NCBI GenBank assembly: GCA_900549415.1
Contig: URNX01000004.1
Location: 1 to 64,000 of the forward strand
Length of the DNA stretch: 64,000 bases
Source of the DNA: an uncultured bacterium
GTDB lineage: Bacteria; Verrucomicrobiota; Lentisphaeria; Victivallales; UBA1829
Direction: 5' to 3'
Shown: positions 52,435 to 61,653 of the stretch, piece by piece
Numbering within the stretch: position 1 is the first letter of the stretch
Layout of the letters: every line of letters begins with the position of its first letter
Notes under the pieces: model-generated
What the model was told of the DNA's origin: nothing
What the model saw: the letters and a program-made list of their open reading frames with translations, nothing else
The model's database searches: none
Made by a program: the position numbers and the translations under genes

Positions 52435-52498
52435 ATAGGTTGTAGTAAAAAAGAGCGGATGAAATCTCCGCTGAAACATTAACCGGGAATACAAACAG

Positions 52499-53776
52499 AT
52501 GAATGCGGTGAATTACCAGGCACTTACAAAGGAACAGCTGCTGTCCTGTCGCGAAGAACTGCAAAAGAAGTACGAGAACTACGTCAACCAGAACCTGAAA
52601 CTGGATATGTCCCGCGGGAAACCCGCCGGAACCCAGCTTGACCTTGTGAACGGCATTCTCGACACACTCGACAGCTACATCACCGCCGACGGAACCGACG
52701 CCCGCAACTACGGTCTGCTCGACGGCATCCCGGAAGCCAAGAAACTCTTCTCCGACCTTCTCGGAATTCCGGTGGAAAAAATCATCATCGGCGGCAACTC
52801 CAGCCTCAATATGATGTATGATACGATTGTCCGCCACTACATTTTCGGCACACAGGGCAACACTCCGTGGAAAGACCTCCCGAAGGTCAAATTCCTCTGT
52901 CCCGCTCCCGGATACGACCGTCACTTCGCCATCTGCGAGGATCTCGGTTTTGAGATGATCACGGTTCCCATGCTTGCGGACGGACCGGATATGGACATGG
53001 TCGAGAAGCTCGCCGCGGAAGACGATGCAATCAAGGGCATCTGGTGCGTTCCGCTCTACTCCAACCCGCAGGGAGTCTGCTACAGCGACCGCACCGTGGA
53101 GCGTCTCGCCTCCATGAAGACCGCCGCGCCCGATTTCCGCATCTTCTGGGACAACGCTTACGGCGTTCACCACATTTATTCAGAAGAGAAACTTGCAGAT
53201 ATTTTTGCTCTCTGCGAAAAGGCAGGCAACCCGGATCGTCCGATTTACTTCTTCTCCACCTCGAAGATCACCTTCCCGGGCGCCGGAATCGCTCTGGAGG
53301 CCTCGAGCCTCGCAAACGTCCGCGAATACAAAAAACACATGGGCGTCCAGACAATCGGTCCGGACAAGCTCAATCAGCTCCGCACGGTTCGCTACCTCAA
53401 GGATGCGGAAGGCGTCCGCAAACACATGCGCGAACTCGCCAAAGAGCTGAAGCCGAAGTTCGACATCGTTCTGACCACGCTGAACCGCGAACTCGGCGGA
53501 ACGGGTCTTGCGACCTGGACCGAGCCGAAGGGCGGATACTTCGTTGCCATCGACACGCTCGACAACTGCGCGAAAGAAACGGTTGCTCTTGCGAAGAACG
53601 CGGGAGTCAAGCTCACCGACGCCGGTGCGACATTCCCGTACAAGAAAGATCCGCGCGACCGCAACATCCGTATTGCGCCGACCTATCCGACGATCAATGA
53701 ACTGCGTCAGGCGATTGAACTTTTCTGCGTCTGCGTCAAGCTCGCCGGAGTGAACAAGCTGCTTGAATCCAAGTAA
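52499..53776 (+). CDS. Aspartate aminotransferase (subgroup Ic-like)
   Basis: The 425-residue PLP-dependent fold type I enzyme has LDMSRGKPAGTQLDL near the start, GGNSSLNMMYDT at the cofactor phosphate site, YSNPQGVCYS with WDNAYGVHHI (Asn and Asp contacting PLP), and STSKITFPGAGIA with the Schiff-base lysine. The C-terminal NIRIAPTYP supplies the substrate arginine. The sequence resembles the structurally distinct aspartate aminotransferases of Corynebacterium type. It interconverts aspartate and oxaloacetate with glutamate. It has its own promoter and a hairpin terminator before the SGNH gene. Confidence 0.9.
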   Translation: MNAVNYQALTKEQLLSCREELQKKYENYVNQNLKLDMSRGKPAGTQLDLVNGILDTLDSYITADGTDARNYGLLDGIPEAKKLFSDLLGIPVEKIIIGGNSSLNMMYDTIVRHYIFGTQGNTPWKDLPKVKFLCPAPGYDRHFAICEDLGFEMITVPMLADGPDMDMVEKLAAEDDAIKGIWCVPLYSNPQGVCYSDRTVERLASMKTAAPDFRIFWDNAYGVHHIYSEEKLADIFALCEKAGNPDRPIYFFSTSKITFPGAGIALEASSLANVREYKKHMGVQTIGPDKLNQLRTVRYLKDAEGVRKHMRELAKELKPKFDIVLTTLNRELGGTGLATWTEPKGGYFVAIDTLDNCAKETVALAKNAGVKLTDAGATFPYKKDPRDRNIRIAPTYPTINELRQAIELFCVCVKLAGVNKLLESK

Positions 53777-53797
53777 GCGTTCCGCAGAATATTTGAA

Positions 53798-53830
53798 GGA
53801 GCACGGGGAATATCCCCGTGTCTCCATTTT
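53798..53830 (+). terminator. Terminator of the aminotransferase gene
   Basis: GGAGCACGGGGA (53798-53809) pairs with TCCCCGTGTCTCC (53813-53825) apart from one bulged T, around an ATA loop. ATTTTAAAAT follows. The downstream SGNH gene starts at 53848 and may be reached by read-through. Confidence 0.65.
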
Positions 53831-53847
53831 AAAATAAGGAATTTTTC

Positions 53848-54519
53848 ATGAAACGATCCTGCACCCCGGTTCCGCGCTTTGAAGTTGACTCCTACGACTG
53901 GAATGAGCGTCATCAATTCTGTCAGGAACGCGCGCTTCGCGAGCATGCCGATGTGATTTTCATCGGTGATTCCATCACTCATTTCTGGGAAAATAAACAC
54001 GGCGGTTCCGTGTGGGAAAAATATTTCAAAGGCAAAAGCGTGATGAACATCGGTTACGGTTGGGACCGCACACCGAATGTCCTGTGGCGTCTGGACCACG
54101 GCGAATTTGCAAATCAGAGCCCGAAACTGCTGGTTTTGAACATCGGCACGAACAATTTTGCAAAGACGGCAGCCTATCCGGGCGATGAACCGGAGGACGT
54201 TGCGGACGGCATTTGCGCGGTGATTGCGAAGATTCATGAGCTTTCTCCCGCCACGCACATTCTCGACATGGCTGTTTTCCCGCGCATCGAGCCGAGCCAC
54301 TGCGACAAGGTTCCTGTGCTGAACCGCATTCTGAAGGAGCGGCTCGCCGGGTTTGACTACGTGACGTTCCTTGACATTACCGCATCGTTCATGAATCCGG
54401 ACGGCACACGCAACAACGCATATTTCCGCGACGGCGCGCACCTCACGAACGAGGGCTATGAAGTCTGGGCGGATGCCCTGCGCCCGTATCTGAAACGGTT
54501 TGCGGATATGGATATCTGA
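53848..54519 (+). CDS. SGNH/GDSL hydrolase, PAF-acetylhydrolase-like
   Basis: The 223-residue protein has FIGDSITHFW (catalytic Ser, block I), NIGYGWDRTPNVLW (Gly, block II), LNIGTNNFAK (Asn, block III) and DGAHLTNEGYE (Asp and His, block V). The arrangement follows the platelet-activating-factor acetylhydrolase-type esterases often found in polysaccharide loci, where they deacetylate sugars. No signal peptide is present. AAGGAATTTTTC precedes the ATG. It shares its 3' terminator with the convergent broken GH127 gene. Confidence 0.88.
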   Translation: MKRSCTPVPRFEVDSYDWNERHQFCQERALREHADVIFIGDSITHFWENKHGGSVWEKYFKGKSVMNIGYGWDRTPNVLWRLDHGEFANQSPKLLVLNIGTNNFAKTAAYPGDEPEDVADGICAVIAKIHELSPATHILDMAVFPRIEPSHCDKVPVLNRILKERLAGFDYVTFLDITASFMNPDGTRNNAYFRDGAHLTNEGYEVWADALRPYLKRFADMDI

Positions 54520-54540
54520 TTTTGAAAATCTCCTTTTAAG

Positions 54541-54581
54541 CAAGGGCGGACGGAACGCAAAGCGCGCTTCGTCCGCCCTTG
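54541..54581. terminator. Bidirectional terminator between SGNH hydrolase and GH127 remnant
   Basis: CAAGGGCGGAC (54541-54551) and GTCCGCCCTTG (54571-54581) form an 11-bp perfect stem. T-rich bases follow on the plus strand (TTTC) and on the minus strand (CTTAAAAGG). Confidence 0.8.
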
Positions 54582-54590
54582 TTTCAAACG

Positions 54591-56228
54591 TCAGCTTTTG
54601 TAAAGTTCGTCGTTTTCGAGACCGCTTTCCGAAAGGACGGGGAAATAAGTCCGCGTGCGGTGTTCGTTTGAGAAGCGTGTGAACAGCAGATCCTTCCGCG
54701 GATATGTCTGATTCTGAATGACGCATGCCACCCGGATTCCGCCCGGCTGAACGTCAAGCGGCTGCGTGTTGTCGATTGCAAGCAGATCCGTTTCAAGCGA
54801 GGAGAGGCCGTTGCGTTTCATTTCGAACGCGTAAACGAGGGGACCGCGCATCAGTGCGGCGCGTCCGGTCTGCGCCATGGTTCCGCGAATCAGGCGGACA
54901 GGCATGGGGAAGAGCAGTTCGATTTCAGTTTTTCCCGCATTGACCGGAAGGGTGAACCAGCCGGAAGCGGGATAAAACACATCCGTTCCGGCGGAGACTT
55001 TTGCATTGCGGCACCATCCCGGGATGCGGAGAGTCAGAGAGAACGCCTCGTCTGCGGAAATTTCCAGATGAACGGTTTCCGCCTCCGGATAAGGCGGTTG
55101 TCTGCCGAATTTTCAGCCCGGGAAGCGAGAGTTCGGATTCCGTATAAAGGTTGAGCGCGATTCCGTCCGGCGTCTTGAAATAGACGGCGTCGGGAAGTTC
55201 AAACATCATGCGGCGCAGATTGTTGGGACAGCAGTAGGTTTCGTGTTCGTACCATTCGCCCGGCTCGTTGAACGGAATGAAATAACGCTGGCGCATTCCG
55301 TCTTCCGACTGCGCGCCGAAGAAGGCGTTGAAGAGAATGCGTTCGTAAAGATCGCCGAATTTCGGGTCCGCATCAAATTCGAACATCTTGGCGGTGCAGC
55401 GGAGCAGATAGGCGGAAACGCAGGTTTCGCCCCACCTGCCGAGTCCGGTCTGTGTGTTGTCCCAGACTTCTCCCCAGAAGAAGCCGCCGGAACAGGAGCC
55501 GGAGATGGAGGAGTAATTGCTGAAGACGCGGCGGTACAGTTCCTCTGCTCCCTCCAGCAGAACCGGCGCGTTGCTGCCGGTGATCTGCGCGTACTGAAGC
55601 TGTGCGAGAACGCGGGCGATCCATGTGTAGACGTGCGCGACGCCGTTGACGGGGACAATATGGTCGTAGGCGTCGATGGATTCGGTGATTTTGAATTCAT
55701 CGCGGCAATAGTCGATGAATTCGTTCCGTCCGGATTCCCTGCCGAGCATGAGGAATGCGGTTTCGATTCCGAGTGTGAGCGGCGCTTTGCTGCGGATGAG
55801 AAATTCACCGAGTTTGAGCGCGGCTTCGAGCGATTCCGTTTTGCCGAAGAAACGGTGATCAAGCACAAGCGCCTGAATCATGTATGACTGGTCATGGGGA
55901 TCCCAGAAGCCCGGTTTGCCTTCGTAAAACGTGATTGCGCCGTCCGCGGACTGCGTGGAGATCAGGTCGTCGATATGTTCGTCCTTGAACGTCCGGAGTT
56001 CCTCTCCGCCGATATTGTGGGCGGCGGCTTTGACGATGGCGTCGAGGAGCATTCCGTATCCGGCGAATCCGCCGGGAACATCGGGTTCGGTTTTGCGTGA
56101 TGAAACGGCGCGGCGAAGAGATGTTCCACATCGGTTTGATGCAGAATTTTTCCGGCGGTCAGCTCCATGCGGGCGCGGATTTCTCCGCCGGCGCGGACAG
56201 CGGAAGAGGAGATCGGCTGGAATTTCAT
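54591..56228 (-). pseudogene. GH127 (DUF1680) beta-L-arabinofuranosidase-like gene with two frameshifts
   Basis: Three frames joined give one GH127-like protein of about 545 residues. It starts MKFQPISSSAV (ATG at 56228) to FHHA, continues KTEPDVPGGFAGYGMLLDA through CCPNNLRRMM (the GH127 cysteine region) to LKIRQTTA, then YPEAETVHLEIS to the stop at 54591. The first break fits loss of one A in the AAAA run at 56091-56094 (TTTT on the plus strand), and the second fits one extra base at 55091-55092. The family removes beta-L-arabinofuranose from plant glycoproteins. Its ATG overlaps the stop of the upstream isomerase remnant. Real decay is favoured over sequencing error because the library is Illumina and the upstream gene is also broken. 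Confidence 0.85.
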
Positions 56229-57208
56229 TTTGCGTTCCCCGGGAAAAGAAGTTTGCGCATCATGCGGCTGGCGGCGATTGCATCCTTGCGCTTGAGAATG
56301 GCGGTGATTTCCGGCATGTCCGCGCGGTCGATCACCGATTCGAGCGCATCAAGCCATTCGGCGCTTTCGGAAACGGCGTCGCGTCCGTCTTCGCGGTAGG
56401 GATACTGGTCGATCGTCATCCAGCCGGTGTAGCCGGTGCGGCGGAGCCAGTAGAAGAATTCGAGATATTCGAGCGTGTGGACGGAGCCGGCGATCATGTC
56501 GTCGTCTCACAGGCGGTAGTTGTCGTTGATGTGGACATGGAAGAGGCGGTTTCCGTATTTGTGAAGGATGGCGACCGCTTCGGCGGGGCTTTCGTAGCCG
56601 AGGAGAACATGTCCGTAGTCGAGCGCCGCGCCGCAGTTCGGTTCGCCGATTTCGTCGAGAATGAGGACCGCCGCCGCGGTGTTGTTGAGATAGCATCGGT
56701 TGCGGGGCTCCTTCGCCTTGTATTCGAGGGCGATGCGCATCTGCGGATTGTGTTTGCAGGCTTCGCGGATGCCGTCGGCGAACCAGGTGCGTTCCTGTTC
56801 GTAATCCGCCTGGAAGATGTAGTCGTATCCGTCCTGTCCGGGCCAGATCGTGACGAGATCGCAGCCGATGTCTGCGGCAAGGTCCATCGCCCGTTTGGTG
56901 TCGTCGACGGCGCTCCGGCGTACGGCGGCGTCGGGAGCGGAGAAGGAGCCCTGTTTCCATTTCGCCTGGGCGAAGTGGTCGACGGCGAGGGAGACGGGCT
57001 TGAGGCCGGTTTCTTTGAGCATTTCGCGGACCGTGTCGAATTCCGCGATCAGGTCCGGGGTGAGAACGAGGTCGACTCCGGTCAGGTGCGGGACGGTTGC
57101 GGCGCGCTGAAAGAGTTCGCGGACCGTGTACGGTTTTCCGTAAGCGGCGCAGTAGCGGTCGGAGCAGGAACCGACGTTTCCGAGAAAGACGGAATATTTT
57201 CTTGTCAT
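56225..57208 (-). pseudogene. Xylose isomerase-like TIM-barrel gene with an in-frame TGA
   Basis: The reading frame runs 327 codons in one phase and is broken only by TGA at 56507-56509. Before it comes RLFHVHINDNYRL, and after it DDDMIAGSVHTLEYLEFFYWLRRTGYTGW, so the TGA stands where family members have Trp (TGG). The fold is the sugar phosphate isomerase/epimerase type (ALEYKAKEPRNRCYLNN, ALDYGHVLLG). It is the first gene of an operon with the frameshifted GH127. AAGGAG and a near-consensus promoter remain intact. A 233-residue truncated product would lack part of the barrel and metal site. TGA is a normal stop elsewhere in the window, so a nonsense mutation is the simplest reading. Confidence 0.8.
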
Positions 57209-57240
57209 GGCAAAATCTCCTTGTAAAATTGTTTTTCCGT

Positions 57241-57269
57241 ACTATATTCTCCTGCAGGGGAAAAGTCAA
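57241..57269 (-). promoter_or_regulatory. Intact promoter of the decayed isomerase/GH127 operon
   Basis: On the minus strand, TTGACT (57264-57269) and TATAGT (57241-57246) are 17 bases apart. An 8-bp palindrome, CCTGCAGG, lies in the spacer and could bind the divergent AraC regulator or another factor. Confidence 0.7.
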
Positions 57270-57313
57270 CATCTTCCTGTATGTAATATTCGATGAAAAA
57301 TATGGAGAAAACG

Positions 57314-58153
57314 ATGATTGAGGCGAAAGTGTCCTATTATGACAGCAGTCCGTGGACCCGTGGAGAGCATCAGTTTCTGATCCGGGGTTTTGCTTTGGAC
57401 GAGACGATGCTTCCGGTGATGATTCATCACGGCGAGAAACGCGCGTACCCGTGGCCGTGGCTGTTCATCTGGTTTGCAACCCCGGTGACCGTGCGGAAGG
57501 AGTCGGGGGAGCTGGTTTCCTGTGAGAATTCTCTGATGGTATGGCGTCCCGGAAAGACGCATTGCTACGGGAACGAGAATGGCGCGTGGATGCATTCGTG
57601 GCTGATAGCGGACAGTCCCGATCTGGAACGGATGCTGGATAAGTGGCCGATCCCGACCGGAGTTCCGGTTCATGTGGACGCCGGACCGGTGTTTGAGACC
57701 TATCTTCCGCTTTTACGGCAGGAGCTGGCGGATGAGGGCGATGAATTCTGTCTGAAGAATCTGCTTCAGCTGTTCATCTACAATCTGCACCGCTGCTGCA
57801 AGCGGAATCTTGCGCCTGTTCCGGCGCGGGTGCGCGAGATGGAACTTTATCTGCAGAAGAACTTGCAGAAGGATTTGACCGTGGAAGGGGTTGCGGCGCA
57901 TTTCGGGCTTTCCGCGCCGCATTTCGCCGCATTGTTCCGGGAATATTATCACAAGGGGCCGATGAGCTATCTGAATTCTCTGCGTATGAACCGCGCCGCG
58001 CGTCTGCTCTCCCTGTACCCGTATTCGTGCAAGGAGATTGCGCAGCAGACGGGGTTCCGGGATTCTCTTTATTTTTCACGCCGTTTTCACCACTACTGGG
58101 GAGTTTCCCCGCGGGATTACCGGAGAAAAGAGGAAGAGAAGATCCCGGATTGA
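57314..58153 (+). CDS. AraC family transcriptional regulator
   Basis: The 279-residue protein has an N-terminal cupin-like sensor (about 1-150: HHGEKRAYPWPWLFIWFATPVTV, VWRPGKTHCYG) and a C-terminal double helix-turn-helix (185-275: LTVEGVAAHFGLSAPHFAALFREYYHKGPMSYLNSLRMNRAARLL...). GGAG six bases before the ATG at 57314 decides the start over two earlier in-frame ATGs. It is divergent from the broken isomerase/GH127 operon, which it probably regulated, and six bases before the convergent GH28 stop. Confidence 0.92.
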   Translation: MIEAKVSYYDSSPWTRGEHQFLIRGFALDETMLPVMIHHGEKRAYPWPWLFIWFATPVTVRKESGELVSCENSLMVWRPGKTHCYGNENGAWMHSWLIADSPDLERMLDKWPIPTGVPVHVDAGPVFETYLPLLRQELADEGDEFCLKNLLQLFIYNLHRCCKRNLAPVPARVREMELYLQKNLQKDLTVEGVAAHFGLSAPHFAALFREYYHKGPMSYLNSLRMNRAARLLSLYPYSCKEIAQQTGFRDSLYFSRRFHHYWGVSPRDYRRKEEEKIPD

Positions 58154-58158
58154 GTTTT

Positions 58159-59601
58159 TCAATAGAGGTGTTTCCACTTCGCACGGTATTCGATATCGTC
58201 CTTGCTTGGTTTCGGGAATCCTTCGGCAGTGCCCCAGGCGGGACGTCCGCCGAAATTGCAGTTCTCGATCCGCAGTCCGGAACAGCGTTCCACGGTCAGC
58301 GGCGTTGAGAAACTCGGATAGGGATCGGCCCAGTCGATGCGGATGTCGCGCAGAAGCAGGTTTTTCGTATCGCGCAGAATGACCGGAGCGGACGGTTTCG
58401 GCAAGTCGCGGTAGGGACAGAGCGAGCGGTCGATCTGACGGAGACGCAGATCCACGTTCTCAATTGTGATGTTCTGCGTGGGATAGTTCGGGAAGATGTT
58501 GATTGCCTGGACGCAGCTGCCTTTGAAGTTGCGGAAGGTGATATCGCGGATGAGAACATCGGCTTCCGGACGTTTCAGCCGGTTGTCGCTTTTCGCAATC
58601 CGGATGGCGGTTTCCGAATTGACCGTGAAGTTGGAAAATGTGATGTTCTCAATCGCCTTGACGAGACCCCAGTTCACTCCGATATCGGCGGCGACACGGG
58701 TGCGGGCGATGATGTTGTCGACCCGGACATTGCGCATGACGCCGTTGCCGACTCCGACGCGCACGCCGTAGCAGACGGATTCGAGAACGCAGTTGGAGAT
58801 CACAATGTTTTCGCACGCCTGTTTCCGCTTCAGTCTGCGGTGGTCGGCTTTGATGACGATGCAGTCATCTGCGCTGCGGATCATGCAGTTGGTCATGACA
58901 ACGTTGCGGCAGCCGTCAAGCGTGAAGCCGTCGCCGTTGCGGGTCCACGGATCCATGTCGACGCGCAGGTTCGTCACCTTGATGTCGTTGCAGCCCTGCA
59001 GAAGGCAGGTCCAGAAGGGAGCGTCAAGAAACGTTACGTTTTCGATGGTGATGCGGTCGCTTTCGCAGATCCAGATCATTTCGCCGGGGCGCCACGGCAT
59101 GGGGACGGTGAGGCGTTTCCAGGGATCCTTGACGGCGATCGGACCGAAGGCGTCGCGGTTGCCGGAGATGGTTCCGCCGCCTCGGATGACAATGTCATGC
59201 TGTCCGACTGCCACGATGAAGTGCGCGCCGGAAACCCAGTCCATCGGACGCGTCATTTTCTTTTCCCACGCGTTCCAGTTCTTTTCGGGCGAGTCGCCGC
59301 GGTTCTGCGGACAGAAATTGCTGGCATTGTAGTCCGCTTTGTCCGGGCTGGCGAGCAGAACTGCGCCGGGAGCGAGGTCGAGTCCGCCGTTGGATTTCAG
59401 ATAGAGCGTACCGGAAAGATAGGTTCCGGCGGGAAAGTGGACGATTCCGCCGTCGTCGATGGCGCGCTGGATCGCGGCGGTGTCAAGCGTCTTGCCGTCA
59501 CCGGCTGCGCCGTAATCGCGGACATTGCGCATGGCGGGAGTGGATTCCGCTGCAAAAAGTCCGGCGGTCAGAAGTGAGAGAAAGAGAAGAAGTTTTTTCA
59601 T
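58159..59601 (-). CDS. GH28 family polygalacturonase-like enzyme, secreted
   Basis: The 480-residue protein has a signal peptide (1-18), then the pectate-lyase-like opening RNVRDYGAAGDGKTLDTAAIQRAI, and a right-handed beta-helix. GH28 motifs are TRNGDGFTLDGC (in place of NTDG), SADDCIVIK (both catalytic Asp) and AIRIAK (RIK). The usual GHG reads CYGVRVG, so the catalytic-loop His is missing, as in some exo-acting or rhamnogalacturonan-type relatives. It likely attacks pectic oligomers in the periplasm. It follows an orphan pilin by 15 bases, in an operon with a PL22-like gene. Confidence 0.88.
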   Translation of the reverse strand: MKKLLLFLSLLTAGLFAAESTPAMRNVRDYGAAGDGKTLDTAAIQRAIDDGGIVHFPAGTYLSGTLYLKSNGGLDLAPGAVLLASPDKADYNASNFCPQNRGDSPEKNWNAWEKKMTRPMDWVSGAHFIVAVGQHDIVIRGGGTISGNRDAFGPIAVKDPWKRLTVPMPWRPGEMIWICESDRITIENVTFLDAPFWTCLLQGCNDIKVTNLRVDMDPWTRNGDGFTLDGCRNVVMTNCMIRSADDCIVIKADHRRLKRKQACENIVISNCVLESVCYGVRVGVGNGVMRNVRVDNIIARTRVAADIGVNWGLVKAIENITFSNFTVNSETAIRIAKSDNRLKRPEADVLIRDITFRNFKGSCVQAINIFPNYPTQNITIENVDLRLRQIDRSLCPYRDLPKPSAPVILRDTKNLLLRDIRIDWADPYPSFSTPLTVERCSGLRIENCNFGGRPAWGTAEGFPKPSKDDIEYRAKWKHLY

Positions 59602-59616
59602 TATTGAGCCCTTGCG

Positions 59617-60402
59617 TTATTTTTCTTCAGCATACCAGAAGGCAACGGTCGGCGCGACTTTTTCGCGGATGGAGGCGTTGCTTTCCGCTCCGGCGTGGAG
59701 GTCGGGGAAGAGAACGTTGGTCCGCATATTGTGACACGCCCAGTAGCGGTCGGTTCCGGTTGAGCCGAAGAGAGTGTTGACGCCGCCGAGTCCCCTCACT
59801 AATGCACTTGAATAGGGACTGCTTCCATTGCCGCGCGAGCAGGCGAGCATGACGAAATCCGACGGCGCGCGGGAGGCGCGCAGGATTTTCGTGTTGTTGC
59901 TCATGAAACCCCGGTCGACGCCTTTGTAGTGCCAGCGTCCGAGTTTGTTGCTGGCGGCGATCCACTTGCTGGCGTAGTTCTGATTGTGCCAGATGCCGTC
60001 GCCGTTCATGGCGTAGGTATATTCAAAGAGACGGGAGTTGGCGTTGTGCGGAATTCTCTGTTCGGAGCATTGCAGGAATTTTGCCGTTTTGCTGATATAT
60101 CCGGCGGAGAGCAGCATCTGTCCCCATGGCGCCCAGTCGTAGTAGGGGGTGGCCGAGGAGTGGGTCGGCTGGAATTTCCAGCCTTCCGCTTTATCGACGC
60201 GCATCATGAACCAGTCGTCGCCGTCGGAATTGTACATACCGATGCAGAGCCCGACCTGTTTCTGATTTGCGAGACAGTTGATCGCTCTTGCCTTGCTGCG
60301 AGCCGCGTTCAGGGCGGGCAGAAGGATGCCTGCCAGGATTGCGATGATCGCAATCGTTACAAGCAACTCTATAAGGGTGAAAAAACTGTTTCTTTTGATC
60401 AT
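59617..60402 (-). CDS. Prepilin-type N-methylation domain protein within a pectin operon
   Basis: The 261-residue protein has a very short leader MIKRNSF, then FTLIELLVTIAIIAILAGI with the prepilin Glu +5. A globular Trp/Asn-rich domain follows, ending in HNMRTNVLFPDLHAG, which is the H-X9-DG motif with Leu for Gly. Gaps of 18 bases to the PL22-like gene and 15 bases to GH28 place it inside a pectin-degradation operon. Such a placement suggests a surface or periplasmic accessory, perhaps a sugar-binding pseudopilin. There is no assembly machinery nearby. Confidence 0.88.
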   Translation of the reverse strand: MIKRNSFFTLIELLVTIAIIAILAGILLPALNAARSKARAINCLANQKQVGLCIGMYNSDGDDWFMMRVDKAEGWKFQPTHSSATPYYDWAPWGQMLLSAGYISKTAKFLQCSEQRIPHNANSRLFEYTYAMNGDGIWHNQNYASKWIAASNKLGRWHYKGVDRGFMSNNTKILRASRAPSDFVMLACSRGNGSSPYSSALVRGLGGVNTLFGSTGTDRYWACHNMRTNVLFPDLHAGAESNASIREKVAPTVAFWYAEEK

Positions 60403-60420
60403 GGGGAGTTCCTCCTTTGG

Positions 60421-61605
60421 TTATTTCAGATCAAGAATGTAGATCCCGCGTTTTCCGTCGTGAGTCGAATCTACGGTGACGTAACGGCCGTCCGGACTCC
60501 AGCGCGGGTGAAGGTCGCAGCGGGTTTCCCAGCCGGGAACCGGTTCGTGGTGGAAGGTCCCGAGGAGTTCGCATGCGCCCGTCGCGACGTCGAGAAGCGT
60601 GAGAATCTGATTCTGATTCGCGTCCGGATAGCTGTCTGCGAGAATCTTTGTGCCGTCGGGAGAAAAGATCATGTGCGCCATTCCGCCGTGGCTTTTCGAG
60701 AGTTCCTGCGCAATGAACGGGCGGCGGCTTTCATCGAAGACGACTGCGCTGTGTCCGTTTCCGGTCCAGTCCGCGTCGACCAGAATTTCGTTCGGCGTGC
60801 GTCCCCAGATCTGATGCGAGATGAACTGCTGCCACTGGCATTCGGAAAGAACGCACTCGGCGTCGTCGCCTTCCTTTGAGCTTGTGTAAAGGAAGGTTTT
60901 CCATTTGATGTGTTCGCGCTTGCACGACTCCGCGCACTGACGGAAGAGCCAGAGGACGCGGGTTGAGTCGCAATTGATGATTGCATGGTTCATCCAGATG
61001 TGCTGTCCCGGAAGACTGTATGCGTAGGGGTGGCGTTCCATCATGGTGCGGTAGCTGACGATGAGCTTGATTTCGCCGGTCTCCAGATCAATGCGCCAGA
61101 GACCGTCGGCGTCCGGATCGGCGGGGTGAATGTCTTCGCTCAGCACTGCGTCGGCATAACTGTAGCCGCGGCGCGGAATGCGGGAAAAGTTCAGGCTGAC
61201 CGCCCATTTGCTGTCCGGTGAGATGGCGTAAACGGGCAGTTCATAGCGTCCGACGACTCCTTTGCCGAGCTGGTAAATCCGTGCGACGAGCCGGTCTTCG
61301 CTCTCCTCATAGTCGTTGAAAATGAAGCAGTCCGGACGGTGTTTGAGGAAGAGTTCCATGCAGCCCTGCTGATGACACCATGCGCGTGTGGTGACCAGCG
61401 GTTCGTAATGCCCTTCGAGGTCGATCAAGCCGATTTCCGCCCGTTCGCCGCGCGCGGGCAGACGCTGAATCTGTGGAGCTTTCATGACGAGATGCTTTGT
61501 GACGTCGCCGTTCCACGGGTTGCGGTCGTAATACCCGAAGAAATAGTGACCGTCGTCAGGCGTCAGTTTTCTCCAGTTGTACTTGCTGCTGATTTGCGGT
61601 TTCAT
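60421..61605 (-). CDS. PL22-like beta-propeller protein (oligogalacturonate lyase-related)
   Basis: The 394-residue protein is built of WD40/PD40-like blades: DGHYFFGYYDRNPWNGD, YAISPDSKWAVSLNFSR, MIFSPDGTKILADSYPD and HPRWSPDGRYVTVDSTHDGKRGIYILDL. Oligogalacturonide lyases of family PL22 are seven-bladed propellers with a Mn site made of His and Gln. Candidates here include HIWMNHAI and CQWQQFISHQIWG. No signal peptide indicates a cytoplasmic enzyme. The GH28 neighbour and LacI regulator support a pectin role. The exact activity is an inference. AGGAG precedes the ATG at 61605. Confidence 0.65.
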   Translation of the reverse strand: MKPQISSKYNWRKLTPDDGHYFFGYYDRNPWNGDVTKHLVMKAPQIQRLPARGERAEIGLIDLEGHYEPLVTTRAWCHQQGCMELFLKHRPDCFIFNDYEESEDRLVARIYQLGKGVVGRYELPVYAISPDSKWAVSLNFSRIPRRGYSYADAVLSEDIHPADPDADGLWRIDLETGEIKLIVSYRTMMERHPYAYSLPGQHIWMNHAIINCDSTRVLWLFRQCAESCKREHIKWKTFLYTSSKEGDDAECVLSECQWQQFISHQIWGRTPNEILVDADWTGNGHSAVVFDESRRPFIAQELSKSHGGMAHMIFSPDGTKILADSYPDANQNQILTLLDVATGACELLGTFHHEPVPGWETRCDLHPRWSPDGRYVTVDSTHDGKRGIYILDLK

Positions 61606-61620
61606 TTGCGTTTCTCCTTG

Positions 61621-61634
61621 TTTATTCGTATAAA
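61621..61634. promoter_or_regulatory. LacI-type operator upstream of the PL22-like operon
   Basis: TTTATTCGTATAAA has 5-bp inverted arms around a central CG, the classic LacI-family layout. It lies 16 bases upstream of the PL22-like ATG and is close in sequence to the site at 62646-62659. Confidence 0.6.
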
Positions 61635-61653
61635 TGAGTTGTTGTAAAAAAAG

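Noticed and set aside
54591..56228. Programmed ribosomal frameshifting in the GH127 gene
   Set aside because: Neither site has a slippery heptamer with a clear downstream structure, the two shifts go in opposite directions, and the upstream gene carries a nonsense codon. Decay explains all three.
56507..56509. TGA read as tryptophan through an alternative genetic code
   Set aside because: TGA serves as the stop in many intact genes here, including ATGA overlaps in the Tad operon, so a global reassignment is excluded.
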